Counted from the first letter of the stretch, positions 18,043-29,221 are shown. The stretch: DNA of 64,000 nt from Allofournierella massiliensis (GCF_021531255.1 NZ_JAFBIO010000001.1:124001-188000); one strand, 5' to 3'. Notes: generated by a model not told the origin, from the letters alone. Made by a program: numbers and translations.

Positions 18043-19107
18043 ATGAAAAAGTACCTGATCACAGGCTGCGCGGGCTTCATCGGCTCCAACTTCGTCTATT
18101 ATATGCTGAAAAAGTATCCGGAGATCCTGCTGGTGAACCTGGATAAGCTGACCTATGCAGGCAACCTGGAAAATCTGAAGGACTGTGAGGGGGATCCCCG
18201 CCATGTCTTTGTCCAGGGGGATATCTGCGACAAGGCTCTGGTGAGCAGCCTGTTTGAGAAATACGATTTTGACTATGTGATCAACTTCGCCGCCGAGAGC
18301 CATGTGGACCGGAGCATCTCCAACCCGGAGATCTTCGTGGAAAGCAATGTGCTGGGCACCGTGAACCTGCTGCAGTGCGCCAAGAATGCCTGGTATGATG
18401 CCGCCTCCAAGACCTGGAAAGAGGGCAAAAAGTATCTGCAGGTATCCACCGATGAGGTGTACGGCGCCCTGGGTCCCGAGGGGTATTTTATGGAGACCAC
18501 TCCTCTGTGCCCCCACAGCCCCTATTCCAGCAGCAAGGCCAGTGCGGATATGTTTGTAAAGGCCTTCCATGACACCTATGGCATGCCCATCAACATCACC
18601 CGCTGCTCCAACAACTACGGGCCCTATCAGTTCCCGGAAAAGCTCATCCCCCTGATGATCAACAATGTGAAGAACCACAAGAATCTGCCGGTGTACGGCG
18701 ACGGGATGCAGGTGCGGGACTGGCTGTATGTGGAGGACCACTGCAAGGCCATCGATATGGTGGCCAACGGGGGCCGGGACGGCGAGGTATACAATGTGGG
18801 CGGCCACAACGAGCGGCCCAACATCTTCATTGTAAAGACCATCATCGCCCAGCTGCATGACCGGCTGAAGGATGAGGGAATCAGCGAGGCGCTGATCACC
18901 CATGTGGAGGATCGCCTGGGCCATGACCGGCGGTATGGCATTGATCCCACCAAGATCAAGGAGGAGCTGGGCTGGTACCCGGAGACTCCCTTTGAGAAGG
19001 GGATCGTGCTTACCATCGACTGGTATCTGGAGCATGAGGAATGGATGGCCCACGTGACCAGCGGGGATTATCAGAAATATTACGCCGAAATGTACCGGAA
19101 CAAGTAA
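18043..19107 (+). CDS. rfbB: dTDP-glucose 4,6-dehydratase RmlB
   Basis: Second enzyme of the dTDP-rhamnose pathway, converting dTDP-glucose to the 4-keto-6-deoxy sugar with bound NAD+. The 354 residues show ITGCAGFIGSNFV for NAD binding, AAESHVDRSI, STDEVYG and the catalytic YSSSKASAD. It is preceded by a GAGAGGA box and lies 18 bases after rfbD, so the three rfb genes form one operon. It ends at a terminator. Confidence 0.96.
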   Translation: MKKYLITGCAGFIGSNFVYYMLKKYPEILLVNLDKLTYAGNLENLKDCEGDPRHVFVQGDICDKALVSSLFEKYDFDYVINFAAESHVDRSISNPEIFVESNVLGTVNLLQCAKNAWYDAASKTWKEGKKYLQVSTDEVYGALGPEGYFMETTPLCPHSPYSSSKASADMFVKAFHDTYGMPINITRCSNNYGPYQFPEKLIPLMINNVKNHKNLPVYGDGMQVRDWLYVEDHCKAIDMVANGGRDGEVYNVGGHNERPNIFIVKTIIAQLHDRLKDEGISEALITHVEDRLGHDRRYGIDPTKIKEELGWYPETPFEKGIVLTIDWYLEHEEWMAHVTSGDYQKYYAEMYRNK

Positions 19108-19125
19108 TTTTCCAGATTCGGTTCA

Positions 19126-19155
19126 GGCAGGGGCGAGGTTCGTCCCTGCCTTTTA
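19126..19155 (+). terminator. Terminator after rfbB
   Basis: GGCAGGG pairs with CCCTGCC around GCGAGGTTCGT, followed by TTTTATT. The RBS of the next gene begins only about 6 bases later, so read-through is the likely way the downstream gene is expressed. Confidence 0.75.
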
Positions 19156-19176
19156 TTGAGAAAGGGGATTGCTGTC

Positions 19177-20685
19177 TTGGAAAAACTGGCAAGAAAGCAC
19201 GGCGGTCAGATCCTGTTTTATGGGGCAGCCATTCTGCTTTTGGCGCTGGAAGTAAGTAGCCAGAGCTACTGGACGGATGAGGCCATTCGGCTGTATTCCC
19301 TGGCCTTTGAGGGCCTGGCGGAAACCGTGCAGTACGGCCTGGAAGATAAGCAGCTGCTGTTTGTGCTGACGGCCTGGGTCTGGCGGCATCTGTTCGGGGC
19401 AGGGGAATGGGCCATGCGGGCCCTGAATATCCCCTTTGCGCTGGTGATGCTGTGGTATCTGCGGCGGATCCTGGTCCGGGCAAGGCGGCCGGCAGGGTAT
19501 GCTTTTTTGCTGCTTCTGCAGCCCGTTTTTGCCTATTACATGAATGAGGCCAGCCCCTACCTGATGCTGGGGGCTTTCGGCGCGGCCTTCTTTTATTATT
19601 CCATCTATGCGCCTGAACCGGATGGCCTGCCCAACCTGTTCCGCCTGAATCTGGCCTTCCTGCTGGGGGTCGCCACCCATTTTATCTTTGTGTTCATCTA
19701 CCCGGTCTATCTGGTCGCCCTTTGGTGGCGGCTGAGAAAAAAACGGGCGGGCAGGAAAGAACTTTTGCATGGCGGCGGCATGCTGCTCTGTTTTTCTCCC
19801 GCCTATCTGGCCCTGGCCATCCTGGTGCTGCAGAACCTTTCCAGCGGGTCGGAGCGGGGATGGGAGATGCCGGGCCTGAAAAATCTGGCGGCCATTGTAT
19901 ATCTGTTCCTGGGCCTGGGCGGGCTTTGCCTCTCCCGCAATGAACTTAGGGCCATGGACTGGGCAGCCCTGGATGGCTTTGCCATTGCTCAATCCGCTCT
20001 GCTGCTGGGGGCCATGGCACTGATTGCCCTGGTTTTGTGGCGCAAGAAACGATTGTTAAAGATATTCCGGAAATACCGCCTGATCCTCATTGGTTCCGGG
20101 GCATACTTTGTCTGCTTCTGGGTCATGTCCATGGCTTGGAAATTCCAGATCTGGGAAAGACATCTGTTTCCCCTGGTCATCCCCTTTGTTTTGCTGGAAG
20201 CCGAGGCCCTTTGCGCCTTGCGGCTGGAAAAAGGGGGGAAAGCCCTGCAGGTGCTGGCCATACTTCTGGTATTCATGCAGGCCTTTTCCTGCTTTAATCT
20301 GCGGTTTGTCCCCAGCTATGGCAAGGATGATTACAAAGGGGTGGCCCGGCTGCTGCATCAGGCGGAAGAGGAGGGGGATTTTACCCTTTTCACCAGCGGG
20401 TACCATCTGGCCTATCGGTTTTACGGAATTTCGCCCCAGGATAGCAGCGGCATACAGCCCCAGCCGGGGGATCTCTGTTCCACGGTCATCAACGGTTGGT
20501 CGGTGGAAGAGTTGGAGCAGGCGCTGGATGCGGTTGACGGGCCGGCCATCGTGGTTTTGAACGAAAAAGAGCTGCCCCGGGATACCTATCTCTGGGATGG
20601 GCCGGAAGATTGCCAGGTGCTGGACGTATACAATTCTTTCCGCATTCTGTGGATCGGACAGCCGGGAATTCCGCTGCCCTGGTAA
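19177..20685 (+). CDS. GT39/ArnT-like membrane glycosyltransferase
   Basis: Polytopic membrane protein of 502 residues with about 10-11 hydrophobic helices and a C-terminal extracytoplasmic domain of about 120 residues. After the first helix comes SYWTDEAIRLY, the loop with adjacent acidic residues that is catalytic in GT39/GT83-type (GT-C) enzymes, followed by the amphipathic AGEWAMRALNIPFAL. Such enzymes use polyprenyl-phosphate sugars to decorate surface polymers. I chose TTG at 19177, with AAAGGGG 9 bases upstream. Its place after the rhamnose genes suggests a surface-glycan role; donor and acceptor are unknown. Confidence 0.75.
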   Translation: MEKLARKHGGQILFYGAAILLLALEVSSQSYWTDEAIRLYSLAFEGLAETVQYGLEDKQLLFVLTAWVWRHLFGAGEWAMRALNIPFALVMLWYLRRILVRARRPAGYAFLLLLQPVFAYYMNEASPYLMLGAFGAAFFYYSIYAPEPDGLPNLFRLNLAFLLGVATHFIFVFIYPVYLVALWWRLRKKRAGRKELLHGGGMLLCFSPAYLALAILVLQNLSSGSERGWEMPGLKNLAAIVYLFLGLGGLCLSRNELRAMDWAALDGFAIAQSALLLGAMALIALVLWRKKRLLKIFRKYRLILIGSGAYFVCFWVMSMAWKFQIWERHLFPLVIPFVLLEAEALCALRLEKGGKALQVLAILLVFMQAFSCFNLRFVPSYGKDDYKGVARLLHQAEEEGDFTLFTSGYHLAYRFYGISPQDSSGIQPQPGDLCSTVINGWSVEELEQALDAVDGPAIVVLNEKELPRDTYLWDGPEDCQVLDVYNSFRILWIGQPGIPLPW

Positions 20686-20694
20686 AATAAAATA

Positions 20695-20729
20695 AAAAGG
20701 GCGCGCCTTGGAAAAAGGCGCGCCCTTTT
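20695..20729. terminator. Bidirectional terminator
   Basis: AAAAGGGCGCGCCTT pairs with AAGGCGCGCCCTTTT; A-run and T-run on either side serve both the plus-strand membrane gene and the minus-strand oxidoreductase. Confidence 0.9.
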
Positions 20730-20743
20730 GGCTTGCAATCTTT

Positions 20744-22117
20744 TCAGCGGAGCCGTACCCCCTGGGCTTCCAGCATCTGCTGCAGGGTGGGAATATGGAC
20801 ATCGGCGGTGGTCGTGTGGGACTGCACCGATAGAGCAGCCGCAGTGCCGGCAGCCTGACCGGTGGCCACACAGCAGGACATGTTCCGGAAAGAGGTGTGG
20901 GCGATAGGTTCGCCGGAAATGCAGCGGCCAGCTACCAGCAGGTTGTCCACATTCTTGGGCACCAGAGCACGGTAGGGAATCTGATAATACCGGCCGTTGG
21001 TGGAGAGTACCAGATAGCCGCGGCCGTCAATGAATTCCGGGAAAATGGCAATGGAATCTTCAAAGCGGGCCTGGTTGAAAACATCCTCCTTGGTGAGGGT
21101 GTACCGGCCGTCCAGCAGATGGGATTCCCGCGTGCCCAACGCCATGCCAAAATTCCGGAGCCGGGCATTTTGGAGGCCCGGCACCTGTTCCCGCAGGATG
21201 CGAAGGGCTTCGATGCAATAGCGCCGGCCATTCAGGTGGGCTTTGGTGGTATCCCGTACATCGGTGCAGTCGATATTCCGCATGAACACCAGATTCAGCT
21301 GGGTCACTTCGCCTTCCGGTGTGATGGTGCTCCAGGTGCCGCCGATGCTGGTGGAAGGGTCATCTATGACCAGGTCACCACGCTTGCGGGCTTCCACAAA
21401 GGGCTTTTCCAGATAGGGAGAAAACAAATTTTCTTCCTTTCCCGTGCTTTGCTGGGCCCAGCACTCGCCGCCCCAATCCCGATAGGTGGGGTTCAGATCG
21501 TTTTGGACATAGCGGGTGAACTGCTCGGTGTCCACTCCCCGGCAGCTGAAGAGTTCAGTAACAGACATCAGGTCCTGGCGGGACGCTTTTTTGTACAGGG
21601 CTCCGGCCAGATGCATATTGTCTCCGTCGCCGGTGCAGTCGATCACCCGGTCGGCCAGGATGGCCGTTCGGCCGGATTTGCTCTCGGTGATAATGCCCCG
21701 GATCAGTCCGTCCTCCACAATGGCGGCTACAGCGTAGATATCCAGCAAAAGGCGGACGCCGGCCTGCTGCAGCATCTGGTCGCACACATATTTGAACATC
21801 TCGGGGTCCAGGGCCTGGCTGTCCGACTGGCATTCCTTGACAGAGGCCCCCATACGGAGCGCGGTATCCTCCATTTCCCGGAGAATGCCGCCGGCCTCGT
21901 TCACCTTGCCTTCATGGCGGTACCAGGCCACAGCTTCTATGCCCACTTGGGTGATCACTCCGCCAAAGTATCCGTACCGCTCCAGAAGCAGGGTATCCGC
22001 CCCGGAACGGGCAGAGGCAAGGGCCGCGGCAATACCGGACGGCCCGCCGCCTACCACCAACACCTGTGCTTTTTCCAGCACAGGTATGCTGCGGGGTTTT
22101 TCCATAATTGAATCCAT
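20744..22117 (-). CDS. FAD-dependent oxidoreductase (PF12831 type)
   Basis: Flavoprotein of 457 residues with the dinucleotide fold VLVVGGGPSGIAAALASARS and ERYGYFGG at the N-terminus, VIDCTGDGDNMHLAG in the middle and a C-terminal LLVAGRCISGEPIAHTSFR, the layout of the PF12831 family often found in sugar or organic-acid catabolic clusters. The substrate is unknown. The ATG at 22117 has GGAGGT 7 bases upstream. The transporter remnant immediately upstream on the same strand, and the IclR remnant, suggest it once belonged to a regulated uptake-and-oxidation operon. The gene itself looks intact. Confidence 0.85.
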   Translation of the reverse strand: MDSIMEKPRSIPVLEKAQVLVVGGGPSGIAAALASARSGADTLLLERYGYFGGVITQVGIEAVAWYRHEGKVNEAGGILREMEDTALRMGASVKECQSDSQALDPEMFKYVCDQMLQQAGVRLLLDIYAVAAIVEDGLIRGIITESKSGRTAILADRVIDCTGDGDNMHLAGALYKKASRQDLMSVTELFSCRGVDTEQFTRYVQNDLNPTYRDWGGECWAQQSTGKEENLFSPYLEKPFVEARKRGDLVIDDPSTSIGGTWSTITPEGEVTQLNLVFMRNIDCTDVRDTTKAHLNGRRYCIEALRILREQVPGLQNARLRNFGMALGTRESHLLDGRYTLTKEDVFNQARFEDSIAIFPEFIDGRGYLVLSTNGRYYQIPYRALVPKNVDNLLVAGRCISGEPIAHTSFRNMSCCVATGQAAGTAAALSVQSHTTTADVHIPTLQQMLEAQGVRLR

Positions 22118-22147
22118 AACAATGACCTCCGTTTGCAGAAAGGTGGG

Positions 22148-22984
22148 TTACTTGGGGTCCCGATACGCTTCCCGGTTGCTCAAACGCTTTTTAAAGATGC
22201 AGAAAACCAGAAGAATACCCAGGTATCCGGTAATGGTACACAGCACATTTACCAGCACGGCAAAGGGGAAACGGCTGAGAAAGAAGGTGATCAGGGTGAG
22301 CACGATAGCTCCGACCCTGAATCGGTTGCTTTTTTCATCAACAAACAGTCGGTTGCGGCTCAGCCAGAGCAGGGGAACAGCGGTGGTGTATACGCCGCTG
22401 ATCAGGATGATGGAGAAGATGGCGCCGATAAAGGGAAGGATCCGGTTGGCAATTACCAGCGCGGGCACATTCTTGTCGTACAGATCCCCGATGTTGGCCA
22501 GCAGATCGAAAGCGAATACGGCCACGGCAAGGGAGAAGGTGAGCGCACCCATAACGCCGCCCAGTCGTGCTTCCTTTTTGCTGGATGCCGTGGCCCCCAG
22601 CTGCGCCAGGAACGGTACAATCATCACGCAGCCCATGGAGGGAAAGATCAGACCGGAGACCAGCCAGTTGGAAGCTGCTTTTGTGACCGTGACGCCGGAA
22701 AGAATCTCATCGGCCTCGAAGATGCCGGTGGGATTCATGACAATGCTGCCGATTCCCACCAGAAGGGAGAACAGGATGATAAGAGGGCCGATTTTGGATA
22801 CCACATTCACCAGCCCGTTGAGCCCCAGCAAAACGGTGAAGAGGGAGAGCAGAGCCATCCCAATACGGCCCCACAGGGGCGAAAGGCCGTAGTATTCATT
22901 CAGAATGGCGCCGGTGCCGGAGAGTTCAACGATAAAAAGGCAGAACAGAAAAATAGAGGTGAAGATTTCAAAAAAGAGCCCAGA
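22148..22984 (-). pseudogene. 5'-truncated YkvI-like membrane transporter
   Basis: About 278 residues of a YkvI-family (APC/NSS-fold) membrane protein, starting abruptly at FFEIFTSIFLFCLFIVELSG and running to a normal-looking C-terminus, with about eight helices. Related proteins are about 350 residues, so the first two helices or so (about 80 residues) are missing. Upstream of the break the same strand encodes a piece of an IclR regulator in another frame. There is no start codon or RBS at the junction. The family is poorly characterised; substrate unknown. Confidence 0.7.
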
Positions 22985-23052
22985 CGTTTGCCGCAGTAAA
23001 AATAGAAAATGCGGTTGGGGGAATCCAGCTGCAGTGCATATCCATCCGACAT
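22985..23052 (-). pseudogene. IclR wing fragment, inverted
   Basis: Minus-strand reading gives MSDGYALQLDSPNRIFYF then YCGKRLGSF, which resembles the wing of an IclR-type winged helix. It abuts the truncated transporter on one side and, on the other, the opposite-strand helix-turn-helix part of the same regulator. Only about 25 residues remain, so the assignment rests on how it completes the fragment next to it. Confidence 0.5.
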
Positions 23053-23053
23053 G

Positions 23054-23437
23054 ATGGTGGAGCAGATGTCCCAGTCGGTGGGTGCCATGCGGCTGTACGA
23101 TATTGCGGAGCAATGTGGGATGAACCCAACCACAACCCTGCGATTCCTTACCACTACCAGCCGGGAAAAGCTGCAGAAGGAATTGCTGCTGGCCCAGATC
23201 AAGGGCTATGCGTGTGCCGAAGAGGAACGGGTGTATGGGATGTGTTGCGTGGCGGTGCCGATCCGGGATTATACCAACAAAATTATAGCGGCGCTGAATG
23301 TGGGCGGGCCGCTGACCGTGATGACCCGGGAACATGTACAGGAACATATGGATCTGCTGCGGGAGAGCGCGGATAAGATCTCGCTGTACATGGGCTATGA
23401 TAAAACCCAGCAAAAGGACGGGATTTATCAGCGATAA
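23054..23437 (+). pseudogene. IclR-family regulator remnant (HTH joined to C-terminal end)
   Basis: The frame reads MSQSVGAMRLYDIAEQCG then MNPTTTLRFLTT, an IclR recognition-helix region, and passes directly into REKLQKELLLAQIKGYACAE and GMCCVAVPIRDYTNKIIAAL, the last third of an IclR effector domain. The wing and about 100 residues of the effector domain are missing between them. The wing is found inverted just to the left. No plausible start or RBS precedes it. It was probably the regulator of the adjacent transporter/oxidoreductase genes. Confidence 0.65.
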
Positions 23438-23447
23438 TACCGGGCAA

Positions 23448-23487
23448 ACAAAAAAGCGCGCGTTTTCCCGCCGGGAAAACGCGCGCT
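23448..23487. terminator. Terminator after the aldolase gene
   Basis: Perfect 16-bp stem (AGCGCGCGTTTTCCCG pairing with CGGGAAAACGCGCGCT) and a 6-base T-run on the minus strand. Confidence 0.9.
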
Positions 23488-23499
23488 CTATGAAAAAGC

Positions 23500-24159
23500 T
23501 TATTCGCCGAAGACCTTGATGTAATCTTCCTGGAACTTCTTGATGCCGGCATCGGTCAGAGGATGATGGGTCATCTGCTCGATCACCTTGTAGGGCACGG
23601 TGGCGATATCGGCACCGGCCAGGGCGCACTCGGTCACATGCAGAGGATTGCGGACGCTGGCGCAGATGATCTGGGTCTTGATGTCGGGGTAGTTGGAGAA
23701 CATCTCGGCGATGGAGCGGATCAGATCGGTGCCGAACTCGCTGATGTCATCCAGGCGGCCCAGGAAGGGGCTCACATAGGTGGCGCCGGCACGGGCAGCC
23801 AGCAGAGCCTGGTTGGCGGTGAAGATCAGGGTGACATTGGTGGGGATACCTTCGCTGCTCAGAACCTTCACAGCCTTCAGGCCTTCCACGGTCATGGGGA
23901 TCTTGACGACCATATGCTCGGGATCCAGCGCGTAGATGGCACGGCCCTCGGCAATCATGCCCTCGGCGTCCATGGTGGTGGCTTTTACCTCACCGCTGAT
24001 GGGGCCGTCCACAATGGTGGTAATCTCCTTCAGGGTCTCGGCGTAATCCCGGCCCTCCTTGGCGATCAGGCTGGGGTTGGTGGTGACGCCGCAGATGACG
24101 CCCATATCGTTGGCCTTGCGGATCTCTTCCACATTGGCGGTATCAATAAAGAACTTCAT
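23500..24159 (-). CDS. Fructose-6-phosphate aldolase / transaldolase-like (TalC/FSA family)
   Basis: Class I aldolase of the small transaldolase family, 219 residues, as expected for FSA-type proteins. It begins [20 protein letters not shown], has [13 protein letters not shown] and the Schiff-base lysine in [14 protein letters not shown], and ends with [15 protein letters not shown]-like residues. Activity may be fructose-6-phosphate cleavage or true transaldolase in the pentose phosphate pathway; the sequence alone does not settle this. The ATG at 24159 has GGAGAGG upstream; the open frame extends further without RBS. Own promoter and terminator. Confidence 0.92.
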   Translation of the reverse strand: MKFFIDTANVEEIRKANDMGVICGVTTNPSLIAKEGRDYAETLKEITTIVDGPISGEVKATTMDAEGMIAEGRAIYALDPEHMVVKIPMTVEGLKAVKVLSSEGIPTNVTLIFTANQALLAARAGATYVSPFLGRLDDISEFGTDLIRSIAEMFSNYPDIKTQIICASVRNPLHVTECALAGADIATVPYKVIEQMTHHPLTDAGIKKFQEDYIKVFGE

Positions 24160-24236
24160 TGGTATCCTCTCCTTTTCTTGTTCGTGCGGCCCGGCGTCTG
24201 ATACGAGCAACTCAGCTGCCGGCCCGGATCGTTTTT

Positions 24237-24264
24237 ATTATAACATGCACAGAGGGATTTGCAA
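24237..24264 (-). promoter_or_regulatory. Promoter for the aldolase gene
   Basis: Minus-strand TTGCAA (24264-24259), a 16-bp spacer and a perfect TATAAT (24242-24237). Confidence 0.7.
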
Positions 24265-24572
24265 CGGGCAAAGGGGAGGAGCAAAAGAGAATTTTGGCAG
24301 AGAGCCGACAGAATGGAAAAAGCAGCGCGCCAAAGCCTGCCGGCACCCGGCAGGAAAATTTCCCGGGCGGTTTTACCCGCATACAGGAAAATCAAGCTGG
24401 AAAAAATGTGTACAGAAGAGAACAAAACGGAAACATTTTTGAATGAGCATGGCAAAGGTTTACAATCAGGAAACCGCTATATAAAATAAAGTTTTTAAGG
24501 GATAAAAAACCGTAAAACTGAATTTTATTTTGAACATTTTGTAAAAGTTGAATAAAATAGAAAGTTGTCTTC
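24265..24572. other. Intergenic region, AT-rich, no gene seen
   Basis: Between the aldolase promoter and the V-ATPase promoter. It has one perfect small hairpin (CCTGCCGG/CCGGCAGG near 24337-24355) without a T-run, and from about 24460 a strongly AT-rich stretch that could act as an UP-element region for the V-ATPase promoter. I see no convincing coding frame or recognised RNA. Confidence 0.4.
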
Positions 24573-24601
24573 TTGATTCTTGTGTGGAAAAGTGGCATAA
24601 T
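24573..24601 (+). promoter_or_regulatory. Promoter for the V-ATPase operon
   Basis: TTGATT at 24573-24578, a 17-bp spacer and CATAAT at 24596-24601, about 45 bases before the first gene of the operon. Confidence 0.6.
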
Positions 24602-24649
24602 AATATCCATAGCAGGCCGGTAGGCCGTCAAAAATATGGGGGTGACAGG

Positions 24650-24955
24650 ATGCAGGAAACCATCGACGCGGTACGCCGGGCCGAACAGGCGGCCGAAGAA
24701 TTGGAAAAACAGACCAAGCAGGACTGTGCCGCAATTCTGGAAGAAGCCCGTGCCAAGGCCGGGCAGGTGCGCCAGGATCGACTGAATCAGGTATCCGCTG
24801 AGGTTGCGGCGCAGAAAGAGCAGGCCGAGCAGACCGTCCGTCAGATCCAGGACGAGGCGCGGCAGGCTGCGCAGGAACAGGTGCGGGAACTGGAGAAAAA
24901 AGCCTCGGAAAAGCAGGGCGAAGCAGTGAAGAGACTTTTGAAGACACTGCTGTGA
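24650..24955 (+). CDS. V-type ATPase subunit H (peripheral stalk, NtpF-like)
   Basis: Short, highly charged protein of 101 residues, almost entirely predicted coiled coil (repeating EQAAEELEKQTKQ, ARAKAGQVRQDR, EQVRELEKKASEK). This matches the subunit H/NtpF stator protein that pairs with subunit E to form the peripheral stalk of V/A-type ATPases. The ATG at 24650 has a weak GGGGGTGACAGG upstream. It is the first gene of the operon, as in ntp clusters. Identification relies on position and coiled-coil character. Confidence 0.85.
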   Translation: MQETIDAVRRAEQAAEELEKQTKQDCAAILEEARAKAGQVRQDRLNQVSAEVAAQKEQAEQTVRQIQDEARQAAQEQVRELEKKASEKQGEAVKRLLKTLL

Positions 24956-25009
24956 TCCCTGCGGCTTTTTTATATTAAAAATTCCTAAAAACTAAAATAA
25001 ACAAACGGG

Positions 25010-25041
25010 GCAGACTTTTGACAAAGCAGTCAAAAGTCTGC
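25010..25041 (+). promoter_or_regulatory. Perfect intercistronic hairpin between subunits H and I
   Basis: Thirteen-bp perfect stem (GCAGACTTTTGAC pairing with GTCAAAAGTCTGC) around AAAGCA, without a following T-run. It may act as an RNA stability or processing element that adjusts expression of H relative to the rest of the operon. Confidence 0.6.
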
Positions 25042-25078
25042 TCTGCCAAAAGCCGAAAGAGAAAGGAGGTTTCTTTCT

Positions 25079-27584
<2,506 letters not shown>

Positions 27585-27621
27585 GCCTGACCGGCCGATA
27601 CATGACAGAGAGAGGAGCGTT

Positions 27622-28227
27622 ATGGCCATGACAGGCTTAGAAAAGATACTGGCCGAGATCTCCGGCGAGGCCCAGGCGGCCCGGCAGGCTGCCTTGGACG
27701 AGGCCCGGCAGCAAGCCGAGGCCATCCTGCAGGAGTCGGCCCGCCGCACCGAGGCGGAGTGCGAAAAGCTTCGTACCCAGGGCAAAAAGAGCTGTGAGGA
27801 TATGATCAGCCAGGCCCGGGCAGGCGCGGAGCTGCAGCGGCGGAGAGTGCTGTTGGAGACCCGCCAGCGGCTGATCGGGGAGACCCTGCGGGCGGCAGGG
27901 AACGCCATTCTGGATATGCCGCCGCAGGAGTATTTCCAGGCCCTGATCCGCATTGCTTCCCTGTACGCCCATACGGGCGAAGGGGTGGCCCATCTTTCCC
28001 GGCGGGACCTGGACCGACTGCCGCCAGATTTTGAGAAACAGCTGAACCAGGCGCTGCCCGAGGGCTGCCGCCTGACCATTTCCGCCGAGCCCCGTTCCAT
28101 GTATGGCGGCATGGTGCTGGTATACGGCGGCGTAGAGGAGAACTGTTCGCTGCGGGCTTTGTTCGGCTCACGCAGCGAGAACCTTTTGGATCTGGCCGAT
28201 GAGGTCATGTTCGGGCCAAGAACCTGA
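27622..28227 (+). CDS. ntpE: V-type ATPase subunit E
   Basis: Peripheral-stalk subunit of 201 residues with a long N-terminal coiled coil (EISGEAQAARQAALDEARQQ, then ARRTEAECEKLRTQGKK) and a C-terminal mixed domain ending GGVEENCSLRALFGSRSENL, the family's typical C-terminus. Two ATGs (27622, 27628) are possible; AGAGAGGAG precedes the first. It pairs with subunit H in the stator. The gene lies between K and C, the usual order. Confidence 0.93.
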   Translation: MAMTGLEKILAEISGEAQAARQAALDEARQQAEAILQESARRTEAECEKLRTQGKKSCEDMISQARAGAELQRRRVLLETRQRLIGETLRAAGNAILDMPPQEYFQALIRIASLYAHTGEGVAHLSRRDLDRLPPDFEKQLNQALPEGCRLTISAEPRSMYGGMVLVYGGVEENCSLRALFGSRSENLLDLADEVMFGPRT

Positions 28228-28252
28228 AAAAACTGTAAAGGAGGATGAAGCC

Positions 28253-29221
28253 ATGTCACAGCCGCGATATGCCTTTGCGGTGGCGCGGATCCGTGCAAAA
28301 CAGGCTTCCCTGATGAACGCCTCGGCCTTTGAGCGGCTGCTGGCCTGCAAAAACGCAGAGGAAGCCATCCGCCTTCTGCAGGAACAGGGCTTCGGCACCG
28401 AAGATGCCCGGGACGCGGAAGAACTGCTGCGGGCAGAGGAGGAGAAAACCTGGGCTCTGATGGCCTCGCTGGTGCAGAGCCCGGCGGAACTGGAAATGCT
28501 CCGTTATCCGGGGGATTTTCATAACCTGAAGGCGGCCATGAAGGCCACTGCCCTGCCGGGGCGCATGCCTGCATCCTATGTACACAGCGGCAATTTGCCT
28601 CCGGAAAAGATCCGGGAGGCGGTGAGCGCCCAGAACTTTTTCGCTCTGCCGGCCTATATGCGCACCTGCGCCAAGGAGGCATGGGATGTACTCACCGAGA
28701 CCCAGGATGGCCAGCTCTGCGATATGATTGTGGACCGGGGCTGCCTGGAAGCCATCTCCGCAAAGGGAAGGCAGGAGGAAAACCCGGCCATGGCCCTGTA
28801 TGCGGATGTGACGGTGGCCTGCGCCGATATCAAGACGGCGCTCCGCTGCGCCAAAACCCGCAAACCGCCGGCCTTTGTCCGCCGGGCGCTGGCCGGATGC
28901 GCCAGCCTTTCGGCGGCGGACCTGGCACGGGCAGCCGGGGAAGGCGTGGATTCGGTCTGCGCTTATCTGAGCGGAACCCGCTATGCCGGGGCGGCCGAGC
29001 AGGCCAAAAAATCGGCGTCGTCCTTTGAAAGATGGTGCGATGACTACCTGGCGCAGCAGCTGCGCAGCCAGCAGTACACCCCCTTCACCCTGGGGCCGCT
29101 GGTGGCCTATCTCACCGTCAAGCAGAACGAAATCAAATCCGTCCGGTTGATTTTGGCGGCCAAGCGCAACGGCCTGCCGGAAGAGGCGGTAAGGGAAAGG
29201 CTGAGGAAGACCTATGGATAA
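28253..29221 (+). CDS. ntpC: V-type ATPase subunit C (d-type, central stalk socket)
   Basis: Funnel-shaped helical subunit that connects the central stalk to the K ring. At 322 residues it has the expected length, starts with YAFAVARIRAKQASLM and has the internal DFHNLKAAMKA segment and a C-terminal KQNEIKSVRLILAAKRNGLP, both conserved in the C/d family. The ATG at 28253 follows AAAGGAGGA. It overlaps the next gene by 8 bases, which suggests coupled translation. Confidence 0.94.
   Translation: MSQPRYAFAVARIRAKQASLMNASAFERLLACKNAEEAIRLLQEQGFGTEDARDAEELLRAEEEKTWALMASLVQSPAELEMLRYPGDFHNLKAAMKATALPGRMPASYVHSGNLPPEKIREAVSAQNFFALPAYMRTCAKEAWDVLTETQDGQLCDMIVDRGCLEAISAKGRQEENPAMALYADVTVACADIKTALRCAKTRKPPAFVRRALAGCASLSAADLARAAGEGVDSVCAYLSGTRYAGAAEQAKKSASSFERWCDDYLAQQLRSQQYTPFTLGPLVAYLTVKQNEIKSVRLILAAKRNGLPEEAVRERLRKTYG

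Noticed and set aside
22148-23629. A single 493-residue membrane protein on the minus strand
   Set aside because: Only the C-terminal 278 residues resemble a transporter; the first part is antisense to the aldolase end, terminator and IclR remnant.
24330-24400. Small RNA gene between the aldolase and V-ATPase
   Set aside because: One hairpin without promoter or T-run; not enough to call a gene.
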